NCBI RefSeq assembly: GCF_000590885.1
Contig: NZ_JFHN01000045.1
Span: forward strand, 186,001-250,000
From: Erwinia mallotivora
Lineage (GTDB): Bacteria; Pseudomonadota; Gammaproteobacteria; Enterobacterales; Enterobacteriaceae
Direction of reading: 5' to 3'
DNA: 64,000 bases
Shown: in pieces, positions 26,972 through 36,574 of the stretch
Position numbering within the stretch: position 1 is the stretch's first letter
How the letters are laid out: each line of letters opens with the position of its first letter
Program-made: the position numbers and the translations under genes
The notes under the pieces: generated by a model
The model's input: only the letters and a program-made list of their open reading frames with translations
Told to the model about the DNA's origin: nothing
The model's database searches: none

Positions 26972-28291
26972 TTACATCTGCACCGCTGGTGCACTGGAAT
27001 GCTTCGCCTGATACTGACGAACCAGGCGTTTAATAATCATGGTGCCTGCCAGACCGCACACTGCGGCAAAGGTCAGCCACACGCCCGGCATCGCTTTATC
27101 GCCGGTGGCGTGGATCAGGTAACTGGAAATGGCCGGCGTGAAGCCGCCAAACAGCGCCGTCGCCAGGCTGTAGGCCAGCGAGAACCCGGTCGCCCGCACC
27201 TCTGCTGGCATCACTTCTGCCAGATACACTACCATTGCGCCGTTATAGCTGGCGTAGAGGAAAGAGAGCCACAGCTCGGCTGCCAGCAGGTGAGCAAAGG
27301 TCGGCGAGCCGACCAGCCAGTGCAGTACCGGCCATGCAGTGGCAATCATCAATACTGTAAACAGAATCAGCAGGGGACGACGTCCATAGCGGTCAGAGAC
27401 CGAACCCATAATTGGCAGCCAGAAAAGGTTCGACAGGCCCACGCACAGGGTGACGAAAAAGCTCTGTTTATCGCTCATCATCAGCACCGTTTTGCCAAAA
27501 GTCGGCGTGAAGGCGGTGATCATATAAAACATCACCGTCGTGGTGACCACCATCAGCATTCCTGCCAGCACCAGCGCCCAGTTGCTGGCAACGGAACGCA
27601 GGATCTGTCCCATATTGGGATGCGACTTACGCTGGCTGAAGGCTTCGGTTTCCTCCAGCATGGTCCGGATCCAGAACAGGAACGGCACGATCATACAGCC
27701 GACAAAGAACGGAATACGCCAGCCCCAGTCGGTCACCTGATCCTTCGCCAGCAGATGGTTCAGACCCAGCCCCAGCAGGGCGGCAAAGATAACCGCAATC
27801 TGCTGGCTGCCGGATTGCCAGCTGACGAAAAAGCCTTTGCGATTTTTCGGAGCGATTTCCGCCAGATAGACCGAAACGCCACCCAGCTCCACACCGGCAG
27901 AAAAGCCCTGAAGCAGACGTCCAAGCAGGATAAGGATTGGCGCGGCGGCCCCCAGCGTCTGATAACCAGGCACCAGCGCAATGGTCAGCGTGCCCAGCGC
28001 CATCAGACTCAGCGTCAGCAACAAGCCTTTACGACGACCATGATGGTCGATATAGGAGCCAAGGATAATGGCCCCCAGCGGGCGCATCAGAAACCCTGCA
28101 CCGAAGGTCATCAGCGTCAGCATCAGCGAGGCAAAAGGGTCATCACCCGGGAAAAACGTTTTAGAAATGGCGGTCGCATAGTAACCAAACACCATAAAAT
28201 CATACATTTCCAGAAAGTTGCCGCTGGTCACGTTGAAGATGGTTCTGGCATTGCCCTGAGGCTTTTTCGGAGGAGAAGTTAACGCAGTCAT
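26972..28291 (-). CDS. MHS-family citrate/tricarballylate:proton symporter
   Basis: A 439-residue, 12-helix major-facilitator of the metabolite:H+ symporter family. It aligns throughout with Salmonella TcuC/CitA-type citrate carriers: VTSGNFLEMYDFMVFGYYAT, FGAGFLMRPLGAIILGSYID, GRRKGL, LLGRLLQGFSAGVELGGVSVYLAEIA and DRYGRRPLL. It probably imports citrate or a related tricarboxylate; no tricarballylate enzymes are adjacent. Single gene with a bidirectional terminator downstream. Confidence 0.85.
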   Translation of the reverse strand: MTALTSPPKKPQGNARTIFNVTSGNFLEMYDFMVFGYYATAISKTFFPGDDPFASLMLTLMTFGAGFLMRPLGAIILGSYIDHHGRRKGLLLTLSLMALGTLTIALVPGYQTLGAAAPILILLGRLLQGFSAGVELGGVSVYLAEIAPKNRKGFFVSWQSGSQQIAVIFAALLGLGLNHLLAKDQVTDWGWRIPFFVGCMIVPFLFWIRTMLEETEAFSQRKSHPNMGQILRSVASNWALVLAGMLMVVTTTVMFYMITAFTPTFGKTVLMMSDKQSFFVTLCVGLSNLFWLPIMGSVSDRYGRRPLLILFTVLMIATAWPVLHWLVGSPTFAHLLAAELWLSFLYASYNGAMVVYLAEVMPAEVRATGFSLAYSLATALFGGFTPAISSYLIHATGDKAMPGVWLTFAAVCGLAGTMIIKRLVRQYQAKHSSAPAVQM

Positions 28292-28616
28292 ACAGCTTCC
28301 TTTATGTTTTTTTCCTTTCTAGCCTGAGCTGGCGGGATTTAATGTGACGAACTTCACCGTTAACAGAGTATGGTTTTTTACATTAGTAACAAAAAATTAA
28401 CAGGATGGAGCGGCTGAGCGTAGCTGAGGCGTCTCGCATATTGTCTGTGTTCTGCGGAGGATTACTTTTGTCTGCCGGTTTTTTCTTCTGTTTTCAGCCA
28501 CCTGAACTTCATCACCGACGTCATCTTTATATCCATATGTTTCCGGACTGGACGGGCTGTCACCGTCTGCCAGGCTTAATGACAGGTGGCATTGATTCTT
28601 AAACTCAGGAGTACCT
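28292..28616. other. Divergent intergenic region
   Basis: 325 bp holding the promoters of the MFS gene (left) and yghA (right). No gene or clear operator recognised. An open frame at 28405-28602 lacks homology and a ribosome site and is not called. Confidence 0.5.
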
Positions 28617-29510
28617 ATGACTGACCAGTACAAAATGCAGAATCCTCTCAACCAGTACTACACCGACGATTATCCAAAGCAGCGCCAGAGCGCACCAGGG
28701 GTTCAGGCCGAAATGCAGCCCGTACCGGATTGCGGTGAAAAAACCTGGCGAGGCAGCCAGCGACTGGAAGGACGAAAGGCACTGGTCACCGGAGCGGACT
28801 CCGGTATTGGCCGGGCGGTGGCGATTGCCTACGCCAGAGAAGGGGCCGATGTGGCACTCTCTTACCTGGCTGACGAGCAGAAGGATGCGGAGGAGGTCGC
28901 CAGCCTGATCCGCGAGGCAGGGCGTAAGGCAATACTGCTACCGGGCGATATCAGCGATGAAAGGTTCAGCATCAGCCTGGTGGAGGATGCCCGTCAACAG
29001 CTGGGTGGCCTGGATATTCTGGCGCTGGTCGCCGGTAAGCAGGTTGCGGTGGAGGACATCGCTGAGCTGACCACCGAGCAGTTTCGCCAGACGTACGATA
29101 CCAACGTCATGTCGCTGTTCTGGATAACCAAAGCGGCGATCCCTCATTTACCGGCAGGCAGCAGCATCATCACCACCTCATCCATTCAGGCTTATCAGCC
29201 CAGCCCGCACCTGTTGGATTATGCCTCGACCAAAGCCGCCATCCTTAACTACACCCGTGGACTGGCAAAACAGGTCGCGGAGAAAGGTATCCGGGTGAAC
29301 TGTGTTGCACCCGGTCCCATCTGGACGCCACTTCAGATCGCCGGTGGGCAGACCCAGGATAAAATTCCGGAGTTTGGACAGCAAACGCCACTGAAACGTG
29401 CCGGGCAGCCAGCCGAGCTGGCCGGGGTTTACGTTTATCTGGCCTCGCAGGAATCCAGCTATGTCACCGCCGAGGTACACGGCGTCACCGGGGGTAACCA
29501 TCTGGGCTGA
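28617..29510 (+). CDS. yghA: SDR-family oxidoreductase YghA
   Basis: A 297-residue NADP-type SDR (E. coli YghA 294). The NAD(P) motif VTGADSGIG lies at about residues 57-65, preceded by the typical N-terminal extension found in YghA and stress-related bacterial homologues. The catalytic segment is SSIQ...YASTK. The substrate is unsettled; NAD-dependent aldehyde activity is reported for the family. In E. coli it also lies next to exbD. Ribosome site CAGGAG. Confidence 0.9.
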   Translation: MTDQYKMQNPLNQYYTDDYPKQRQSAPGVQAEMQPVPDCGEKTWRGSQRLEGRKALVTGADSGIGRAVAIAYAREGADVALSYLADEQKDAEEVASLIREAGRKAILLPGDISDERFSISLVEDARQQLGGLDILALVAGKQVAVEDIAELTTEQFRQTYDTNVMSLFWITKAAIPHLPAGSSIITTSSIQAYQPSPHLLDYASTKAAILNYTRGLAKQVAEKGIRVNCVAPGPIWTPLQIAGGQTQDKIPEFGQQTPLKRAGQPAELAGVYVYLASQESSYVTAEVHGVTGGNHLG

Positions 29511-30009
29511 TTAACATCACCGCTGGCGCTCAGGCAGGCATCGCTGTGTGTCTGCCTGAGCAACTCAGGCCCCGTAGCTAAGCCACATCTCTCCTTCAGT
29601 TACTCCTTCCCCATCATAATTTTTCTGTCGCTGCCACCCCGACTGCGGGCTGCCATTAGCTGCAACAGATCGGCGTAACCCGCTTCCGGAGATCAGCCGA
29701 AACACACCGTTTAGTGCTGCGACCTGTGCGGGCAAAAATATCTAAGAATTATCCTGGCTGAGGCTGGGCAAAAAAAAGTGTGGATGGTAAGGTTTCCGGC
29801 AGAAAAAAACAGCCGGATAAGCCTGGTAAATCGTAAGGTAATAAACAGCTTACCGAAGCCTGTCGAGATAATTTGCCGCGACTGCTGACGATGTCGGTAA
29901 AGTTGACCGCATGTTGTCCGATACCGTGATGATTACCGATCGGTTTACGATGCTTTTTATTTAACTATCAGGGTGCCAGCCAGCAGGCTTCAGTCCCAGA
30001 GATCGACAT
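29511..30009. other. Intergenic region between yghA and the MHYT gene
   Basis: 499 bp without a convincing gene. A hairpin at the left end probably ends yghA. A second, weaker stem (CCGGC / GCCGG) lies near 29799-29815. No riboswitch recognised. Confidence 0.5.
29528..29561 (+). terminator. Stem-loop after yghA
   Basis: A perfect 10-bp stem GCTCAGGCAG / CTGCCTGAGC with a 14-nt loop, 18 bp beyond the yghA stop. No T-run, so rho-independent termination is uncertain. Confidence 0.45.
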
Positions 30010-32079
30010 ATGCTGATGAGTTCTTACGACCACTTGCTGGTTATTGTCTCTGTTTTTGTTGCCTGCCTGACCGCTTACACCGCGTTGGATATGGCCAGCA
30101 GGGTGACAACCTCGACCGGCAATGCCGCACGGGTGTGGCTGCTGGGCGGCGGTTTTGCTATGGGAATTGGCATCTGGTCGATGCATTTTATTGGGATGCT
30201 GGCGCTCAATATGGCGAGGGTAATCAGCTATGATCCGCGCCTGACCATAATCTCCGTGCTGGTTGCCATCGCGGCCTCGATCTATGCACTGTGGATTGTC
30301 TGCCATCCCAGCCTGCCGCCGTATCGCCTGCTGTTAGGCGCCCTGATTATGGGCGGCGGCGTGGTTGCCATGCACTACACCGGCATGGCGGCGCTGATGT
30401 TTGCCTCTGACATTACCTGGCGCTGGGGCTGGGTGCTGGTTTCTGTCGCCATCGCATTGGTCGCTTCCGCCATGGCGCTCTGGCTGACGTTTACCCTGCG
30501 CCAGGGAAAGCGTTCCGGGGGAGTGCGCGCCGGGGCGTCTGCCATCATGGGAATCGCCATTGCCGGGATGCATTACAGCGGCATGGCGGCTGCCTGCTTC
30601 CCGCTGGATTCTCATGCCATGCAGATGAGTATCAACAGTCACTGGCTGGCTTTACTGGTGGTGGTGGTGACGCTCTCGGTTTTGGGTATCACGCTGGTGG
30701 TATCAACGCTGGATGCCCGCCTGCAAACGCGAACCTCGGTGCTGGCCTCTTCACTGGCTGAAGCTAACCGTGAGCTGGCTCAGTTTGCGTTGCATGACAG
30801 TCTGACCCGTCTGCCAAACCGTATCTTACTGGAAGATCGCCTCAGTCAGGCGCTGCGCAAAGCGCAACATGACGGCAGCTCTTTTGCCCTGATGTATATG
30901 GATCTTGATGGCTTCAAGGCGATCAACGATGTCTTTGGTCATCAGGTTGGCGACAGCCTGCTGTTAGCCTTCACCGACAGAATACAGACGTTGCTTTCCG
31001 GGCAGTACACGCTGTCCCGCCTCGGTGGTGATGAGTTTGTACTGCTGGTAGAGAGGGACCAGCCTGAGGACGCGGCTGAGCTTGCCGCAACACTGGTGAA
31101 GGCGATGGAACGGCCATTTGTCGTCTGTCGTTTTGAGCTGTCGGTAACGCTGAGCATCGGCATTGTCCTCTTTCCGGGGGATGGAGAGGATGGGCGGGAA
31201 CTGATGTTTAATGCCGATGTGGCGATGTACCACACCAAAAATCATGGCCGCAACGGTTATCATTTTTTCCAGCCATCAATGAACAGCATTGCGCAAAGCC
31301 AGATACAGCTGATTAACGACCTGTGGCTGGCGCAGCAGCGCGGTGAGCTGCGCCTGCACTATCAGCCAAAATTCTGCGCACCACAGGGACCGATAGTGGG
31401 TTTTGAAGCGCTCATCCGCTGGCAGCATCCACAGCGTGGCCTGCTCTCCCCGGATATTTTTCTGCCGCTGGCGGAAAGAACCGGACTGATAGTCAGCATC
31501 GGTAACTGGGTGATCCACGAAGCCTGTCGCCAGTTACGTATCTGGCACCAACTGGGTAATCCGCAGTGGTCGGTGGCGGTTAACCTCTCGGCACTGCAAT
31601 TTGAGCAGGCAGGTCTGGTGGAGACGGTGATTAATGCCCTGCGGGAAAACCAGATCGCGCCGGAGCTGCTGACGCTGGAAGTCACGGAAACCACGGCAAT
31701 GCGCGATCCGGATCAGAGTGTCAGGATCCTGACGCAACTCACCGATCTTGGGGTGAAGGCCTCAATCGACGACTTTGGCACCGGGTATTCCAGCCTGTTA
31801 TATCTGAAGCGTCTGCCTGCCAGTGAACTGAAAATTGACCGCGCTTTTGTCCGCGAACTGCAATCCCGTAATGAAGATGCCACCATTGTCAGCGCCATTG
31901 TGGCTCTGGCGCGCATGCTGAATCTGAAGGTGGTGGCTGAAGGCGTGGAAACCAGCGAGCAACAATCATTTCTGACCGGGCTGGGATGTCACTCATTGCA
32001 GGGCTATCTGCTGGGACGGCCGGTGTCGCCAGAGAAAGTACCGGAACTGGCACACTACAGTGGCCTCCAGCCGCTGTAA
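30010..32079 (+). CDS. MHYT-GGDEF-EAL cyclic-di-GMP protein
   Basis: A 689-residue inner-membrane signalling protein. The N-terminal 7-helix MHYT sensor (about 1-240) has three motif copies (MHFIGM, MHYTGM, MHYSGM) proposed to bind copper or sense oxygen, CO or NO. The diguanylate cyclase domain has an intact active site, GGDEF at residues 339-343, and the phosphodiesterase domain an intact E466-A-L plus DFGTGYSSLLYLKRLP. Both activities may therefore be possible, and net output cannot be told. Start is ATG 30010 or, two codons later, 30016. Confidence 0.92.
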   Translation: MLMSSYDHLLVIVSVFVACLTAYTALDMASRVTTSTGNAARVWLLGGGFAMGIGIWSMHFIGMLALNMARVISYDPRLTIISVLVAIAASIYALWIVCHPSLPPYRLLLGALIMGGGVVAMHYTGMAALMFASDITWRWGWVLVSVAIALVASAMALWLTFTLRQGKRSGGVRAGASAIMGIAIAGMHYSGMAAACFPLDSHAMQMSINSHWLALLVVVVTLSVLGITLVVSTLDARLQTRTSVLASSLAEANRELAQFALHDSLTRLPNRILLEDRLSQALRKAQHDGSSFALMYMDLDGFKAINDVFGHQVGDSLLLAFTDRIQTLLSGQYTLSRLGGDEFVLLVERDQPEDAAELAATLVKAMERPFVVCRFELSVTLSIGIVLFPGDGEDGRELMFNADVAMYHTKNHGRNGYHFFQPSMNSIAQSQIQLINDLWLAQQRGELRLHYQPKFCAPQGPIVGFEALIRWQHPQRGLLSPDIFLPLAERTGLIVSIGNWVIHEACRQLRIWHQLGNPQWSVAVNLSALQFEQAGLVETVINALRENQIAPELLTLEVTETTAMRDPDQSVRILTQLTDLGVKASIDDFGTGYSSLLYLKRLPASELKIDRAFVRELQSRNEDATIVSAIVALARMLNLKVVAEGVETSEQQSFLTGLGCHSLQGYLLGRPVSPEKVPELAHYSGLQPL

Positions 32080-32169
32080 GTCACGCCGCAGTGAACCTCA
32101 GATGTTGGGTGATTTGTTATGGCATAGTTATAATAGTTGCCAGAACTTATCCACGAGCTGCTCACTGTT

Positions 32170-33588
32170 ATGGCTAAATACCAACAATTAATCGATCGCC
32201 TCCGGCAACAGATTGCGGACGAAATCTGGCAGCCAGGGGAAAAACTCCCCTCGCTGCGTGAGCAGGTAGCGCAAAGCGGGTTGAGCCTGATGACGGTGTT
32301 ACATGCCTATCAGGTACTGGAAAGCCAGGGGTTTATTCAGTCCCGGCCTCAGTCCGGCTATTTTGTGGCTCCCCACGCCGAGTTCATCAGCCAGCCTGAC
32401 AGCCATCAGAAAGTGCAGCTGGCGGAATCCGTGGACATTAATGGGTTTATCTTTGAGGTATTGCAGGCCTGTCGTGCGCCGGATATCCAGCCTTTCGGCT
32501 CTGCCTTTCCCGATCCCGAGCTTTTTCCGCAACGCCAGCTGATGCGATCGCTGACGGCGGTGTCGCATTCGCTGAAACCGGCGGATGCGCTGAACAATCT
32601 GCCGCCGGGCAACGAAGCGCTGCGCAAGACGCTGGCACAGCGCTATGCCCTACAGGGTATCGCGGTTTCTCCGGATGAAATTGTGATCACTAATGGCGCG
32701 ATGGAGGCGCTGAACCTGAGTATGCAGGCGGTCACCGAACCGGGTGACTGGGTGGCGATTGAAAACCCGTGTTTTTACGGCGCATTACAGGTGATCGAAC
32801 GGCTGAAGCTGAAAGCCGTGGCCATCGCCACCCATCCGCAGCATGGCATCGACCTTGAGGAACTTGACGCCGCCCTGAGCCGCTGGCCGGTTAAAGCCTG
32901 CTGGCTGATGAGCAATCAGCAGAATCCGGTGGGCTGTACCCTGAGCAAAGAGAAAAAGCAGCAACTGGTGTCGCTGCTGGCGCAACATCAGGTGATGCTG
33001 ATTGAAGACGATGTCTACAGCGAGCTCTGGTTTGGTCATGAAAAGCCGCTGCCGGCAAAGGCGTTTGACCGTCACGACGGTGTGCTGCACTGCTCCTCTT
33101 TTTCCAAAAATCTGGTGGCGGGTTTCCGGGTTGGCTGGGTGGCCGCAGGCCGACATGCGCAGCGTATTCAGCGTCTGCAACTGATGAGTACGCTGGCAAC
33201 CAGCGCGCCTATGCAGCTGGCGCTGGCAAACTATCTCTCCACACGGAGTTATGACAGCCATCTGCGCCGCTTGCGACAGCAACTGGAACAGCGCAAAAAC
33301 CAGGCGCGTCATGCCCTGAAGCGGCACCTGCCAGCCAGCGCACGTATCAACGATTCGCAGGGCGGCTATTTCCTGTGGGTTGAACTGCCGACAGAGATCA
33401 ATACCACCGAGCTCTATTACCGCGCGCTCCGACACAATATCAGCATTGCGCCCGGAAAAATGTTTTCTTCCGGGGAGCAGTATGCCAACTATTTTCGCTT
33501 TAATACGGCGTGGGAATGGGGTGAGCAACAGGACGCTGCGGTGGCAACGCTGGGCAGGCTGATCAGGGAAATGATGGCGGGTAACTGA
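32170..33588 (+). CDS. ydcR: MocR-type GntR/aminotransferase regulator YdcR
   Basis: 472 residues. The N-terminal GntR winged helix (about 1-75, EIWQPGEKLPSLREQVAQSG) is fused to a fold-type-I aminotransferase domain. The PLP lysine is in SSFSKNLVAGFRVGW. It matches E. coli YdcR (468) along its length. The open frame starts at a TTG 11 codons earlier; ATG 32170 is chosen to match YdcR (M-KYQQL). Target genes are unknown. It converges with ylaC. Confidence 0.88.
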   Translation: MAKYQQLIDRLRQQIADEIWQPGEKLPSLREQVAQSGLSLMTVLHAYQVLESQGFIQSRPQSGYFVAPHAEFISQPDSHQKVQLAESVDINGFIFEVLQACRAPDIQPFGSAFPDPELFPQRQLMRSLTAVSHSLKPADALNNLPPGNEALRKTLAQRYALQGIAVSPDEIVITNGAMEALNLSMQAVTEPGDWVAIENPCFYGALQVIERLKLKAVAIATHPQHGIDLEELDAALSRWPVKACWLMSNQQNPVGCTLSKEKKQQLVSLLAQHQVMLIEDDVYSELWFGHEKPLPAKAFDRHDGVLHCSSFSKNLVAGFRVGWVAAGRHAQRIQRLQLMSTLATSAPMQLALANYLSTRSYDSHLRRLRQQLEQRKNQARHALKRHLPASARINDSQGGYFLWVELPTEINTTELYYRALRHNISIAPGKMFSSGEQYANYFRFNTAWEWGEQQDAAVATLGRLIREMMAGN

Positions 33589-33609
33589 CATCCCGCCAGG
33601 GAGATTCGG

Positions 33610-34092
33610 TCACAGGCTGGAGGCGCGCTGCTGGCCCCATGTCAGGTGGTAAACATCGTAGAAATCCACCTCACCCTTCTGACGCAACAGTTTTTCGATG
33701 CCCTGTTTAACCTCAGCAGGCACCTCGCTGCTGGTGAGAATATCCTCAATGGCCTGCGGCGACAGCGTGCGCACGTAATACCATTCGCCGTTATAACAGA
33801 CGCGTAAATCGAGCGTGTCGATATCTTCAAAGCGGTAGCGGGGATTGACATCCAACAGCATCAGGCCGCTCATCAGCAGGACAAACAAGGTTGCCCCCCA
33901 GAAGGCTGGCCAGCCGAGGAATTCAGTGGTGAAAATCAGTGCTACGGTCAGCGCATAGCAGATATACATCGATGCCCACAGGCCAGGGTGATTTTTCAGA
34001 AAGGAAAGGCTGAAGCGTGGTCGGTTATCACGCTGTTCCTGCCGATTCAGCATGTCAATTTCGCGTAACAGAATTTCTTTAACGTTTCCCAC
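33610..34092 (-). CDS. ylaC: YlaC-family inner-membrane protein
   Basis: 160 residues, homologous to E. coli YlaC (156): RDNRPRFSLSFLKNHPGLWASMY, two membrane helices (about 42-62 and 66-82), then NPRYRFEDIDTLDLRVCYNGEWY and a cytosolic C-terminus. Function unknown. It converges with ydcR, 21 bp away. Confidence 0.85.
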   Translation of the reverse strand: MGNVKEILLREIDMLNRQEQRDNRPRFSLSFLKNHPGLWASMYICYALTVALIFTTEFLGWPAFWGATLFVLLMSGLMLLDVNPRYRFEDIDTLDLRVCYNGEWYYVRTLSPQAIEDILTSSEVPAEVKQGIEKLLRQKGEVDFYDVYHLTWGQQRASSL

Positions 34093-34257
34093 GGTGACTC
34101 TCCTGAATAAACCGCGCCCAGTTAAACATAAAGTCGCTCTGTGCAGCAGTCACAGTCAGGGTAAATAAAACTATAACAGTCGTGCCGCAGGGGGGATTTT
34201 ATGCCGCAAACAGACCATAATTGGCAACTTCCGGAAATTGACTTTATGGCGGAATGA

Positions 34258-35238
34258 ATGAAATCGCTTATCAATGCGCTACTGCTGATCGCCGCTTTTT
34301 GCTCTGTTTCACCCGCGACAGCCATTGAGTGTGCCAGAGCCTCGACCGTCGTTGAAAGCACCATTTGCCAGTCGCCATCACTGGTATGGCTGGATTCGCT
34401 GTTAAATAACACCTGGCGCAACGTTATGCAGAGTAGCGATCCGCAAGGGGTCAATGCGGCGATGCGGCAATGGCGGATTTCACGGGATGCCTGCACCAGC
34501 AGCAGCTGTCTGCGCTGGGCTTATCTTCAGGGGATCGGGCAGTTGTATCACGTGCCGCAGACCTTTGACTGGAGCGGAGAGTGGTGGAACACCACGGCGA
34601 GCAACGGTAACGGTGGGCGGCTGATCCTGAATAATGTTAATCAGTGGGCATTTGATTTTGACGCCAGAGTCTGGGGGGGCGCGTATACATCAACGCTGCG
34701 CGGTAATGTGAAGATGTTTTACGGCGTGGGCTTCGTCGATAACATCAGGTGGGGTGCCAGCTGTACGGTGGTCTTTATTCCGCAGCCAGACGGCAAAATC
34801 ACCGTCAGCAGCGATAATGACAACAGCTGTAAACTGATTATGCCAAAGGGCGTGGCGATTGATGGGGTCTGGCAGCGAGCCACTCAGGATCCCCGCCCGC
34901 CCGCCACCCTGTTTTCTGTCGGCATACTGCCGTCCAAAACGCTCGATGACCGCTTTCGTCAGCTGGCCGGTAAGGATTATCAGCAATATATCAGGGTGGC
35001 GAATAAGGTTACTTATGCCGTCGACCAGGACAATCTTCACGCCACGGTGCTCACCCTGGCGGTAAACGGTGACGCCAGCCGTCGGGCGGCGATCATTATG
35101 TACACGGCTGAGGGTAAAATCTGGGCTGCCCTGTTAACGCCGGAAAACGGCGGACAGATGCACTATCTCACCAGCGAACAGGATCAGAAGAACCCGCCTG
35201 AAACCATCAATCGCTGGCGTGCACTGTTTCAGAGTTAG
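34258..35238 (+). CDS. Secreted protein with LprI-like (DUF1311) N-terminal region
   Basis: 326 residues: signal peptide (about 1-22, cut after ATA) and a Cys-rich DUF1311/LprI-like segment (about 24-85, ECARASTVVESTICQ ... RDACTSSSCLRWAY). A longer C-terminal domain of beta-rich composition (about 95-326) is not recognised. LprI-type domains can inhibit lysozyme, but the assignment for this protein is only by segment similarity. It sits next to the decayed flagellar locus. Confidence 0.65.
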   Translation: MKSLINALLLIAAFCSVSPATAIECARASTVVESTICQSPSLVWLDSLLNNTWRNVMQSSDPQGVNAAMRQWRISRDACTSSSCLRWAYLQGIGQLYHVPQTFDWSGEWWNTTASNGNGGRLILNNVNQWAFDFDARVWGGAYTSTLRGNVKMFYGVGFVDNIRWGASCTVVFIPQPDGKITVSSDNDNSCKLIMPKGVAIDGVWQRATQDPRPPATLFSVGILPSKTLDDRFRQLAGKDYQQYIRVANKVTYAVDQDNLHATVLTLAVNGDASRRAAIIMYTAEGKIWAALLTPENGGQMHYLTSEQDQKNPPETINRWRALFQS

Positions 35239-35266
35239 CCATTGGGGAGCGATTTATCCCGGGGTC

Positions 35267-36005
35267 TCAGCATGTCGGCCTGAGGAGTAATTCAACCACG
35301 TCATTCTGATGCTGCCCGGCCACGCGGCGGATATCCTGCGCCACATCATCAATCCCTTTTGCTGAAACGCATCTGCCTGAGAAAAAGAAACTGGCGAAAC
35401 GAAACATCAGACAGGGCAAACAGCGCAATGACGATAATAAAACGCTGCATTATCTCTGCAAACTGTGCGAGGGCGACGGTAAGGGTCCCGCCGTGAAAAG
35501 AGTCTTTCAGATCCAGCAGCGGCAGTTGTTGTTGCAGGGTAAGACCGACCACCACCAACAGCACGCTGCACCTGAACACCATTTTCAGCACCTGAAAACG
35601 GTGTTCACGGTATCCGACACCCGCCAGCGGGCTGAGTTTCCTGCAACCGGGCGGGATATGTCTGGCGACAAAAATCCAGCAGGCGGCGATCAGGTCTGGC
35701 AGCCTGGCTGCCACCGGGACAGGCAGTAGCGACAGAGTTATTTTCAGCACGATCAGGATGTTAAGTCGCATAAACTGATGCAGTGTTCCCTTCTCATTGA
35801 TGTGCCCGGCCAGCTGTCGCATGGCCAGCAGTGAGCTGTGGATCAGATTGCGGTACCAGGGGAATAGAGTCGTCAGCACCAGCAGCCCCGCAATCAGTCC
35901 GGCAGCCAGGCCTGTTTCGCGCGCGCGTGGGGTTTCGCCTTGCTCATGGTTTTTTTTCAGTTTACTGACTGTGGTTTTTTCACTCGACTCACCTTTCACG
36001 GACAT
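35267..36005 (-). pseudogene. lfhB: Lateral-flagella export gate protein FlhB (LfhB), broken
   Basis: The first 218 codons (ATG 36005, AAGGTG before it) match the FlhB membrane domain: EKTTVSKLKKNHEQGETPRARE, four hydrophobic segments, KLSPLAGVGY, then QMRFSKRD where a stop follows. In the next frame the sequence continues KGIDDVAQDIRRVAGQHQ and stops at 35267, matching the late FlhB C-domain (AKGADEVAxRIRExAxEHN). The stretch between, which includes the autocleaved NPTH loop, is deleted, and the end is truncated. The product cannot work as an export switch. Parallel Flag-2 order (lfiMNPQR-lfhBA opposite lafK) fits its strand. Confidence 0.8.
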
Positions 36006-36574
36006 CGGATTCACCTTAATGTTTTGCCGTTCCGACACTCTGTTTCGTCTGTCACTGATACTTTTTCTCACATTCAGATTACTGGCTATAAGCCGTCGGG
36101 TATCTGTACGCCACTATTATCAGAGCAGGCAATATGCGGTATCATTTAATATTCCATACATCACGCCAGCAGTTATTTTTTTACTTCTGTCTGACATGGG
36201 TTGATATTTTTCTTTTTCTGAACGGAACCGGATTTTACTGCGGAAGTCATGTTGTCAATTAGACCGCTGTTTCAGCTGGTAAGCAATCCGTACAGGATTA
36301 TTAATTTGTTATTAATGAATGCTGTAAATCGCGCTGCATATTTCTACTGATATGAAAAGTAAGGGTTTATTTTTTAATATTCCATTAAAGCTCATAAGAT
36401 TAATCCAGTAAGGGTATACTGATTTTCATCGTAAAAGAGAGTGGGGTTTATTTTTCCTCTTCACTTTTCCCTTGGGTTAAATTAGTGATTTTTTATCTTA
36501 TTCATGCTTTTTATTCTGGGTTCACCCTTATAGGGTTGGATCAGTTAAAGCATTAATCTGTGAGATAAGTCAGA
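36006..36574. other. AT-rich scar between lfhB remnant and lafK
   Basis: 569 bp, very AT-rich. In intact Flag-2 loci this position holds lfiR, lfiQ, lfiP, lfiN and lfiM; no trace of them is recognisable. No clear promoter was picked out, although a weak GG-N10-GC pair lies about 35 bp upstream of lafK. Confidence 0.5.

Noticed and set aside
26918-28282. 454-codon plus-strand ORF, Gln/His-rich
   Set aside because: It is the antisense shadow of the MFS transporter gene, which shows clear family motifs; the shadow has low-complexity composition.
28405-28602. 65-codon ORF before yghA
   Set aside because: No ribosome-binding site and an unlikely composition; it lies in the divergent promoter region.
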